A stretch of DNA of 9,698 nucleotides from an uncultured Bacteroidota bacterium (GTDB lineage: Bacteria > Bacteroidota > Bacteroidia > Flavobacteriales > Flavobacteriaceae): positions 1 to 9,698 of the forward strand of contig CACLQG010000039.1 of the NCBI GenBank assembly GCA_902609035.1, given 5' to 3'. Made by a program: the position numbers and the translations under genes. The notes beneath the pieces are model-generated. The model saw nothing but the letters and a program-made list of their open reading frames with translations, did no database searches and was not told where the DNA came from. Positions 1 to 6,243 of the stretch are shown piece after piece (position 1 is the first letter of the stretch; each line of letters opens with the position of its first letter).

Positions 1-485
1 ATCTACTGATTCAGGCATTTGCTCAAGCTCCTATAAAAGATTCTAATATAATCTTAGCCATAGTCGGAGAGGCCTATGAACCGGAAGATAAATACACTAG
101 TATCATCAAAAAATACAAGCTCCAAGACCGTATGATTTGTGATTTTAACTATGCCAATTCTCAAAAATCTAGCCTTGTTTTTTGTGCGGCAGATGTTGTC
201 GCTCAAACCTATATTAGTGCTACACAAAGCGGAGTAACCCCCCTAGCCTACCACTATAAAACTCCACTTTTGGTATCAAACCTTCCTGGACTTAGCACCC
301 CCATTGTTGAAGATCGAACAGGATTAATCACTGAAAACCAACCAAAAAAAATTGCTGAAAATTTAAATAAAATACTCCAAGGTCCCTCTAAATTAAACTT
401 TAAACCTGCCTTTGAAAAAGCACAAGAGAAGTACAGTTGGAGCACCTTTGGAAAATCGTTAATGAACTTTATAAGTAAACTGTAA
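1..485 (+). CDS. Glycosyltransferase, GT4-like (GT-B fold), C-terminal part only
   Basis: The frame is open from the left edge (first full codon at base 3), so only about the last 160 residues are present; the start lies outside. What is visible is the C-terminal nucleotide-sugar-binding half of a GT-B glycosyltransferase: a strand-helix stretch with IILAIVGEAYEPED, then SATQSGVTPLAYHYKTPLLV, a loop NLPGLSTPIVEDRTGLI, and a closing helix ending YSWSTFGKSLMNFI. The SATQSGV...AYH...P pattern is one I know from GT4-type enzymes of Bacteroidota, which move a sugar from a nucleotide sugar to a lipid or glycan acceptor at the cytoplasmic face of the membrane. The usual E-x7-E pair of GT4 enzymes is not conserved here (Q and Y/A occupy the region). 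Donor and acceptor cannot be told. The sulfatase starts 43 bases downstream with no terminator between. Confidence 0.85.
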   Translation, partial: LLIQAFAQAPIKDSNIILAIVGEAYEPEDKYTSIIKKYKLQDRMICDFNYANSQKSSLVFCAADVVAQTYISATQSGVTPLAYHYKTPLLVSNLPGLSTPIVEDRTGLITENQPKKIAENLNKILQGPSKLNFKPAFEKAQEKYSWSTFGKSLMNFISKL

Positions 486-528
486 GCACTCTAGTTCTTC
501 AAAATTTGTACATTTAAGAAAATATCAA

Positions 529-1983
529 ATGAGATATCCATTCCATGTTATTATTTGTCTTTTGACATTAAACTCTTGCATCAAAAAAGTAGAGGTATCG
601 AAAAGTACATTACCCAATGTAGTTATTGTTTTTACTGACGATCAAGGTTATCAAGACTTGAGTATTTTTGGATCTCCTAATATCCACACTCCTCATTTAG
701 ACCAAATGGCAAAGGAAGGGCTTAAACTGACCAATTTTTATGCTGCTCAGGCAGTATGTTCAGCGTCAAGAGCAGCATTGTTAACAGGTTGTTATCCTAA
801 TAGAATTGGTATTTCAGGGGCATTGTTCCCTCACCACGATGTAGGAATCAATCCAAAAGAAACGACCCTCGCCGAAATGCTCAAAGCCAAAGGGTACAAA
901 ACAGGAATTTTTGGAAAATGGCACTTGGGACATCATCCCAAATTTTTACCCACTAATCACGGTTTTGATGAATTCTTAGGCATTCCTTACTCAAATGACA
1001 TGTGGCCAGTAGATTATGATGGAAATCAAGTACCTCCAGATCATCATTTAGCAAAAAGCTACCCTCAACTCCCATTCTTCAAAGACTTTGAGGTAATAAA
1101 AGAAATAAGAACGCTTGAGCAACAAGGTCAATTGACGACTGAGCTAACTGAAGCTGCAGTCGATTTTATAGACAGAAATAAAGGCAATCCTTTCTTTCTC
1201 TATGTTCCTCACCCCATGCCCCACACCCCTATTGCGGTATCTGATAAATTTAAAGGGAAAAGTGAGCAAGGGCTTTATGGCGATGTGATTATGGAAATTG
1301 ATTGGTCTGTGGGACAAATCGTGAAAAAACTCAAAGAACAAAATCTCCACGAAAATACCCTCATTATTTTCACAAGTGATAATGGCCCATGGTTGAGTTT
1401 TGGTAATCATGCAGGCAGCGCTTTGCCCTTAAGAGAGGGAAAGGGAACCGTATGGGAAGGGGGGCAAAGAGAACCCTGTGTCGTTTACTACCCCAAAGGA
1501 ATTAAAGGGGGAAGAACCATAGACACCCCAATGATGGCGATTGATGTTCTCCCAACCATTGCCGAAATAACTGGTTGTGATCTGCCCATAAACGAAATTG
1601 ATGGAAAAAGTGCTTGGAATATATGGACGGGTAAAACCAATCAAAGCCAACACCAAGCTTTTTTCTTTTATTACAAGGAAAATGAATTACATGGAGTAAG
1701 GTACAAAGACTGGAAGCTCTACTTTCCCCACACCTATAGAACTCTAAACACCAAAGCAGGTGGAAAAGACGGTTATCAAGTCAAATACGAAATGAACAAA
1801 ATTGAAAAAATTGAACTCTACAACCTCAAACTGGACATCAGTGAGACCAATGATGTGGCATCAGAGTTCCCCGAAGTGGTAGAAAAAATAAAATCTCTTG
1901 CCAATGAAATGAGAATCAAATTGGGAGATAAACTGTATGAAATAGAAGGAACAGAAAATCGTTCTATAGGTAGACTTAATTAA
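529..1983 (+). CDS. Sulfatase (arylsulfatase type, S1 family), lipoprotein-like
   Basis: 484 residues, a normal length for a type I sulfatase, which hydrolyses sulfate esters using a formylglycine made from an active-site Cys. The N-terminus has a short hydrophobic stretch ending in a lipobox (L-N-S-C, Cys17), so export and lipid anchoring are likely; the following residues IKKVE are not the acidic surface-export signal described in flavobacteria, so a periplasmic-facing location is the simplest guess. Visible active-site elements: metal Asp37-Asp38 (FTDDQG), sulfatase signature CSASR at 77-81 with Cys77 to become formylglycine and Arg81, GKWHLG at 129-134, His232 in HPMPHTP, SDNG at 283-286 with Asp284/Asn285, and Lys305 in the GKGTVWEGGQREP stretch. 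The C-terminus has the family's LYNL...D.SE.NDVA pattern. All expected catalytic residues are present. No maturase (FGE or anSME) lies in the window, so activity depends on one elsewhere. Substrate (glycan or small aryl sulfate) cannot be inferred. Start ATG at 529 gives the complete signal peptide. Confidence 0.95.
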   Translation: MRYPFHVIICLLTLNSCIKKVEVSKSTLPNVVIVFTDDQGYQDLSIFGSPNIHTPHLDQMAKEGLKLTNFYAAQAVCSASRAALLTGCYPNRIGISGALFPHHDVGINPKETTLAEMLKAKGYKTGIFGKWHLGHHPKFLPTNHGFDEFLGIPYSNDMWPVDYDGNQVPPDHHLAKSYPQLPFFKDFEVIKEIRTLEQQGQLTTELTEAAVDFIDRNKGNPFFLYVPHPMPHTPIAVSDKFKGKSEQGLYGDVIMEIDWSVGQIVKKLKEQNLHENTLIIFTSDNGPWLSFGNHAGSALPLREGKGTVWEGGQREPCVVYYPKGIKGGRTIDTPMMAIDVLPTIAEITGCDLPINEIDGKSAWNIWTGKTNQSQHQAFFFYYKENELHGVRYKDWKLYFPHTYRTLNTKAGGKDGYQVKYEMNKIEKIELYNLKLDISETNDVASEFPEVVEKIKSLANEMRIKLGDKLYEIEGTENRSIGRLN

Positions 1984-1992
1984 TCATTAAAA

Positions 1993-2655
1993 ATGAAATC
2001 CATATATATTCTATTGAGTTTGATATTTATGAATACCTGTCAAATAGGCTTACCTGAGCCCGAAAATCGATTTCAAGCCGTTTGGCTTCCTATGGATAAT
2101 TATCAAGATAAGGCCATAGCCTATTTTGCCTCAGGATGTTTTTGGTGTGTAGAATCTGTATATGAAAGTCTTAAAGGGGTTGAAGAAGCTTATTCTGGCT
2201 ATGCTGGAGGGAATACAAAAAATCCTACGTACTATCAAGTCATATCGGGTAGAACAGGACATGCTGAGACGGTAGAAGTAATCTATGACCCCAATGAGAT
2301 TGATTTTGCCACCTTAGTGGAGGTGTTTTTTGATTCCCATGACCCAACGGTACTCAATCAGCAAGGACCTGATCGTGGTACCCAATATCGATCAGTGGCT
2401 TTTTACCAAAATGAAGAGGAGAAAAAAATTATTAAAGACTATATCACTAAACTCACTAAGTCAAAAGTTTACAATAAAGACATAGTCACTGAGGTCAAAC
2501 CCCTAAAAAAGTTCTACTATGCCGAAAAATATCATCAAGACTACGAGAGGAATAACCCCAATGACTTGTATATACTGAATGTTTCTAAGCCTAGGTTCAA
2601 TAAATTTAAAGCAAAATCCCCTGAACTAATAAAAGGAGAGCAGCATTACGAGTAG
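1993..2655 (+). CDS. msrA: Peptide-methionine (S)-S-oxide reductase MsrA, probably exported
   Basis: 220 residues; an MsrA domain from about residue 41 to 200 follows an N-terminal hydrophobic segment. MsrA reduces the S-epimer of methionine sulfoxide in proteins. The catalytic motif GCFWCVE is at 48-54 with nucleophile Cys49; other family stretches are SGYAGG, GRTGHAETVEV, FFDSHDPT, GPDRGTQYRS and AEKYHQDY. The N-terminus MKSIYILLSLIFMNTC resembles a lipoprotein signal, but M-N-T-C is a poor lipobox, so plain secretion or a membrane anchor is also possible. The only cysteines are 16, 49 and 52, so the usual C-terminal resolving Cys is absent and Cys52 is the only candidate inside the domain. 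The gene begins 9 bases after the sulfatase stop, implying co-transcription. Its last 10 bases overlap the end of the convergent PAP2 gene. A role in repairing oxidised envelope proteins is inferred from the N-terminus. Confidence 0.95.
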   Translation: MKSIYILLSLIFMNTCQIGLPEPENRFQAVWLPMDNYQDKAIAYFASGCFWCVESVYESLKGVEEAYSGYAGGNTKNPTYYQVISGRTGHAETVEVIYDPNEIDFATLVEVFFDSHDPTVLNQQGPDRGTQYRSVAFYQNEEEKKIIKDYITKLTKSKVYNKDIVTEVKPLKKFYYAEKYHQDYERNNPNDLYILNVSKPRFNKFKAKSPELIKGEQHYE

Positions 2656-3218
2656 ACTAGAGACTCGCCGTTAAATCTCCTCCATATTAGGATAAAAATC
2701 ATCCCAACTATCGAGCCAAAAATCATACCGGATAAAACATCCAGTGGGTAGTGAACGCCTATATATATTCGACTATAAGCGACCAGGAAGGCAATAAAAA
2801 ATAATAAAAAAGGAAGTCTTCTGAATTTAAGACCCATTAATCCTGAGAAAAATACCGCTAGGGCAAAGGAATTAGAGGCATGGCCAGAAAAATACCCATA
2901 ATATCCTCCACAGGTGGATTTAACAAGCCTAATCGTACCCTCTAGTGTGGGCTCATGACAGGGTCGCAAGCGTTCAAAACCATTTTTAAATAGATTGGTT
3001 GTCTGATCAGTGACCAAAATAAGAAGAAAAACTAAAAATAGTAACATCAAAAAAGACCTCAATTGGGTATGTTTAAAATACACCGCTGCCAAAACCAAAT
3101 AAACTGAAATATTGGTCGCCTTATTGGTCATCAATAACCAAAAACCATCGAAGTTTTTGGTTCCCATTTGGTTGAGAAAAAGAAAAAATTGTTGATCTAA
3201 AGCAATCAGCTCCTCCAC
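2646..3218 (-). CDS. PAP2-family membrane phosphatase
   Basis: 190 residues with five or six hydrophobic segments (roughly 39-48, 55-71, 117-130, 135-148, 160-180). The three phosphatase motifs are in order: K-x6-RP at Lys78 to Pro86 (KNGFERLRP), SGH at 111-113 (FSGH, where PSGH is usual), and SR-x5-H-x3-D at Ser149/Arg150, His156 and Asp160. These form the active site of lipid phosphate phosphatases that dephosphorylate undecaprenyl pyrophosphate, phosphatidate or phosphatidylglycerol phosphate; which one applies here is not visible. Cys87 and Cys103 flank the loop between motifs 1 and 2. The start is GTG: it sits 3 bases after the stop of the 74-residue gene, gives the family-like N-terminus MEELIALDQQFFLFLN, and there is no in-frame ATG before residue 18. 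Tight spacing suggests translational coupling to the upstream gene. The 3' end overlaps msrA tail to tail. Confidence 0.93.
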   Translation of the reverse strand: MEELIALDQQFFLFLNQMGTKNFDGFWLLMTNKATNISVYLVLAAVYFKHTQLRSFLMLLFLVFLLILVTDQTTNLFKNGFERLRPCHEPTLEGTIRLVKSTCGGYYGYFSGHASNSFALAVFFSGLMGLKFRRLPFLLFFIAFLVAYSRIYIGVHYPLDVLSGMIFGSIVGMIFILIWRRFNGESLVYS

Positions 3219-3221
3219 GCT

Positions 3222-3446
3222 CTATTCAAAGTTTTCCATTTCCTTATCATAGAAATCAAATGCCATTTCAACAAGATAAGATGTTTGAGATTCCAATTCC
3301 TCTCTGTACTCGTTTTCAAACTCCTCCATCCAGTGAACCTCATCATTAACTACATTTAAGAAAAAACGAGGATACTCTGTGTGAACAACAAAAATCGCTT
3401 TCTTCAATTCGGAGTTATCAGCGATTAAAAACTTAGGTAAATCCAT
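3222..3446 (-). CDS. Small acidic protein of unknown function (74 aa)
   Basis: I do not recognise a named family. The protein has 74 residues, strongly acidic (19 Asp/Glu against 6 Lys/Arg), with no signal peptide, membrane segment or cysteines. The first half (DLPKFLIADNSE...AIFVVHTEYPRFFLNVV) looks like short beta strands; the second half, from about residue 37, is Glu-rich and probably helical (EVHWMEEFENEYREELE, then YLVEMAFDFYDKEMENFE). It is a real gene by context: it fits between the MATE gene (2 bases upstream) and the PAP2 gene (3 bases downstream) in an otherwise gapless cluster, has an ATG start, and its composition looks like a soluble cytoplasmic protein. It might be an accessory of one of the flanking membrane proteins, but nothing in the sequence shows this. 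I have a vague impression of similar short proteins in other Bacteroidota, which a search would settle. Confidence 0.8.
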   Translation of the reverse strand: MDLPKFLIADNSELKKAIFVVHTEYPRFFLNVVNDEVHWMEEFENEYREELESQTSYLVEMAFDFYDKEMENFE

Positions 3447-3448
3447 TA

Positions 3449-4828
3449 TTAAAAGTTCATCTGAGAAACTAATTTTTTTGAAAGATACTGAAATCTAAGT
3501 ACCAATAAGAATGCCGAGAGTGTTAATCCTATCAAAAGACCCATCCAAATTCCCGATGCCCCCCAATCGGTTTTTAAACCCAACAAATAAGAAATGGGAA
3601 AACCAATGGTTCCGTAGGAAATGAATATCAAAAATGCTGGTATTTTGACATCCTGTAATCCTCTCAAAGCGCCAAGTACAACTGCTTGCATTCCATCTGC
3701 TATCTGGAAAAAAGAGGCGATCAAAATTAAGTTTGATGCAATTTCAACTACTTCAAATACATCATTTGAAATATCTTGATTATTAGCATCAAGGTAGAGC
3801 CATGGCAGATGCTGGTGTGTAGAAATAAAAATTAGACAAAAAAGAAAACTCAATAGTACAACAAGTAAAAAGTTAGAAATTGCCAACCTTCTTAAATCAA
3901 CAATATTTCCTTTTCCTTTTTGATTTCCAACACGTATCATGGCAGTTACCCCTAATCCAAGAGCGACCATATATGTCATGGAGGTCAGATTAAGTGCAAT
4001 TTGGTTGGCCGCTTGTGGGTTTTTTCCCAAGAGTCCTGACATCCAAATTGCCGAAGTAAAAAAAGTAACCTCAAAAAACATTTGAAGCGCTGAGGGAAGG
4101 CCCAGGGAAAAAATTCTATTGAAAATTGATTTGTTTAATCTCACTCTAAAAAGCTTGCGGTTGTATCTTCTAAAACTAATTTTATTCTTTACGTTAATTA
4201 CCATAAACAAAACCATTGCCCATCTAGAAATCAAAGTACCCAATGCCGCACCCTCAACTCCTAATTCAGGAAAACCATAAAGTCCAAATATCAATAAGTA
4301 GTTTAAAATTACATTGATTAAATTACCCAAAAGGGTTGCAAACATTGCCAAACGGGTCTGAAACAAACCCTCAGCAAATTGTCGAAGTCCTTGAAAACCT
4401 ACAAGAGGTACCAAAGATAGTGCTACCCAAAAAACATAAGGCATTGCCAAAATGACTACCTCAGTAGGTTGACCCATTTGAGAAGACAAGGGCTGTGCCA
4501 AAAGAACCAATATAGCCAGTAGGAGTCCTAAACCAAAACATATAATTAATCCGTGAACAAATACATACCTGACTTTTTTATGATTATTGGCACCAAAAGC
4601 TTCTGCAATCATGGGAGTTATGGCAGTAGAGAATCCAATCCCTAAGGACATGGCGACAAAAATGAAGCTATTACCAAGAGATACAGCAGCCAATTCGGCT
4701 GGTCCCAATTGACCTACCATAATATTATCAATGAGCTGTACCACGGTATGCCCTAACATTCCCACAATAACTGGATAGGCTAATTTAAGATTAGTACTAA
4801 ATTCTCTTGTATAACTATTAAGGTTCAT
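3449..4828 (-). CDS. MATE-family multidrug efflux transporter, NorM-like
   Basis: 459 residues, about twelve hydrophobic segments in two halves, the normal size and build for an MATE exporter that couples drug or metabolite export to Na+ or H+ entry. Family features (counted from the chosen ATG): Asp34 in TM1 (QLIDNIMVGQLG), the TM2 stretch LGIGFSTAITPMIAEAFGA, RQFAEGL at about 149-155, the GNLINVILNYLLIFG region, and Asp378 in TM10 (IADGMQ) followed by GALRGLQDVKIP. Asp34 and Asp378 match the acidic residues needed in NorM transporters. The frame can be extended by one TTG codon, but ATG at 4828 is the more natural start. It lies 29 bases after the M28 peptidase stop and 2 bases before the small acidic gene, so it is probably in the same transcript. 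The substrate cannot be predicted. Confidence 0.94.
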   Translation of the reverse strand: MNLNSYTREFSTNLKLAYPVIVGMLGHTVVQLIDNIMVGQLGPAELAAVSLGNSFIFVAMSLGIGFSTAITPMIAEAFGANNHKKVRYVFVHGLIICFGLGLLLAILVLLAQPLSSQMGQPTEVVILAMPYVFWVALSLVPLVGFQGLRQFAEGLFQTRLAMFATLLGNLINVILNYLLIFGLYGFPELGVEGAALGTLISRWAMVLFMVINVKNKISFRRYNRKLFRVRLNKSIFNRIFSLGLPSALQMFFEVTFFTSAIWMSGLLGKNPQAANQIALNLTSMTYMVALGLGVTAMIRVGNQKGKGNIVDLRRLAISNFLLVVLLSFLFCLIFISTHQHLPWLYLDANNQDISNDVFEVVEIASNLILIASFFQIADGMQAVVLGALRGLQDVKIPAFLIFISYGTIGFPISYLLGLKTDWGASGIWMGLLIGLTLSAFLLVLRFQYLSKKLVSQMNF

Positions 4829-4857
4829 CAATACATTATATGATTAGTGAGTAAATC

Positions 4858-6240
4858 TCATTGAATACCTATTTGATCAGTAAGATAAACTAAGGCTGTC
4901 ATAGATGCTGCTCCCAACATTAATTCCCTTTTATTGATCTGATCAAAAGTATCCATCTCAGAATGTTGATGAATAAAATATCTTTGTGAGTCTGTTCTCA
5001 AATCCGCTAAAACTTTTGCTTTTCCTTTGAGTTTTTTCACATCAGCTCCACTTCCTTTTCGCTCAAAATGATTTATATAATAAGGGTCGAAAAAAGTCTT
5101 CCATTTTATGATTTTATCGTAATACTTATCATCAGTATCAAAGCTAAATCCTCTTGGAGTAAAACCTCCTGTATCAGACTCTAATGCCAAAATATGCTGT
5201 TCTTTATTTTTTTTGACACTTTTCGCATAAGCAATCGCTCCCTTCAATCCGTTTTCTTTATTGGCAAATAATACTATCCGGATAGTATTTTTGGGTTTAT
5301 AATCATCCATACTTAGTAATCGCATTACTTCCATTGTCTGAACCACTCCAGCTCCATCATCATGCGCACCATCACCCAAATCCCATGAATCCAAGTGAGC
5401 TCCAACCAAGATTATTTTTTCAGGGGATTCTGATCCTTTAATTTGGGCGATAACATTGTAAGATTTGACATCAGGAAAGTTTCTACAATTTTGTTTTATA
5501 AAAAATCTCAATTTAGGGTTCAATGCAATCATAGAACTTAGTAACTGAGCATCATTAGTACTTATCGCTGCCGCTGGGATTCGCTTATTGGTTGGTAAGT
5601 CTCCATAACTCATAACATCCGTGTGCGGATAATCATCCATTCTAAAGTTCATTGAACGAACAATCATTGCTACTGCTCCGTATTTTGCTGCCTCAGCAGC
5701 ACCATTGTAACTTTGATCAACTGCAGCCGCATAAGCCTCGAGGGCATTTACTTTCTGTTCATCCATGGGACGATTGAAAAAAACAATTTTACCTTTTATT
5801 TTTTCTTTACCCAATTTTGATAAATCATCAATACCTCTAACTTCAACAACATTTGCTCTTATACCTATTGAAGGGGTAGAAATAGAACCGCCTAAGGCAC
5901 AAATATTTACATTGATTGTGTTCCCCGGACTGGATTCAATATTGGCGTACTCAAAAGTACCCCTGACCCATTTAGGAACCATTACAGCTTGTAACCATAC
6001 AGAATCTAATGGCAATGAATCAAGTTCTTCTTTAGCCCATTTGATGGCGCGCTCTGCATTCAATGAACCAGATAAACGCCCTCCAATTTGATTAGTAAGG
6101 TGATCTAACCAATCGTAACTTTTCCCTACAGCAAGTACTTGCGAAAAAATATTCTTGATTTTAGTTTTATGCAGCTCATCATTTTGACCAAATAGACAGG
6201 TAGTACTGAACAAAAAAGCAGTCAATATTTTTAGGATCAT
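4858..6240 (-). CDS. Secreted M28 metallopeptidase, carboxypeptidase Q (PGCP)-like, with altered catalytic Glu
   Basis: 460 residues: signal peptide 1-18 (cleavage likely before Gln19), an N-terminal part with GGRLSGS and MVPKWVRG, a PA-like insert (about 125-250), and the M28 zinc peptidase core. The domain order and motifs match plasma glutamate carboxypeptidase (carboxypeptidase Q) closely. M28 enzymes of this group cleave peptides or dipeptides outside the cytoplasm using two zinc ions. Metal ligands are present: His282 (AHLDSW), Asp294 (GAHDDGAG), Glu329, Asp356 (ESDTGGF) and His426 (HQHSEMDTF). The residue before Glu329, expected to be the Glu that acts as general base (EE pair), is Lys328 (codon AAA, bases 5257-5259); GAA would restore Glu by one base. 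The protein may therefore be inactive or altered, or the base may be an error. The rest is well conserved, which argues against an old pseudogene. It starts 3 bases after the regulator's stop. Confidence 0.93.
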   Translation of the reverse strand: MILKILTAFLFSTTCLFGQNDELHKTKIKNIFSQVLAVGKSYDWLDHLTNQIGGRLSGSLNAERAIKWAKEELDSLPLDSVWLQAVMVPKWVRGTFEYANIESSPGNTINVNICALGGSISTPSIGIRANVVEVRGIDDLSKLGKEKIKGKIVFFNRPMDEQKVNALEAYAAAVDQSYNGAAEAAKYGAVAMIVRSMNFRMDDYPHTDVMSYGDLPTNKRIPAAAISTNDAQLLSSMIALNPKLRFFIKQNCRNFPDVKSYNVIAQIKGSESPEKIILVGAHLDSWDLGDGAHDDGAGVVQTMEVMRLLSMDDYKPKNTIRIVLFANKENGLKGAIAYAKSVKKNKEQHILALESDTGGFTPRGFSFDTDDKYYDKIIKWKTFFDPYYINHFERKGSGADVKKLKGKAKVLADLRTDSQRYFIHQHSEMDTFDQINKRELMLGAASMTALVYLTDQIGIQ

Positions 6241-6243
6241 AAA

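Noticed and set aside
1144..1656. Two open frames of 75-88 codons on the minus strand inside the sulfatase gene
   Set aside because: They lie opposite conserved sulfatase motifs and show no domain or gene context; shadow frames.
529..2655. Sulfatase plus MsrA as a dedicated sulfur-metabolism unit
   Set aside because: Their chemistry is unrelated (sulfate ester hydrolysis versus methionine repair), and adjacency alone does not support a joint pathway.
2650..2666. GAGT...ACTC inverted repeat at the msrA-PAP2 junction as a shared terminator
   Set aside because: The stem is four pairs with mismatches inside and no T-tract on either side.
4580..4612. TTGGCACC...TTCTGCAA resembling a sigma-54 -24/-12 promoter
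   Set aside because: Spacing between GG and GC is 14 bases where 10 is needed, and it lies inside the MATE coding sequence. I saw no other convincing sigma-54 site by eye, though a matrix scan was not possible.
5765..6091. 108-codon open frame on the + strand inside the M28 peptidase gene
   Set aside because: Antisense to a well-conserved gene and with no recognisable domain; a shadow frame.
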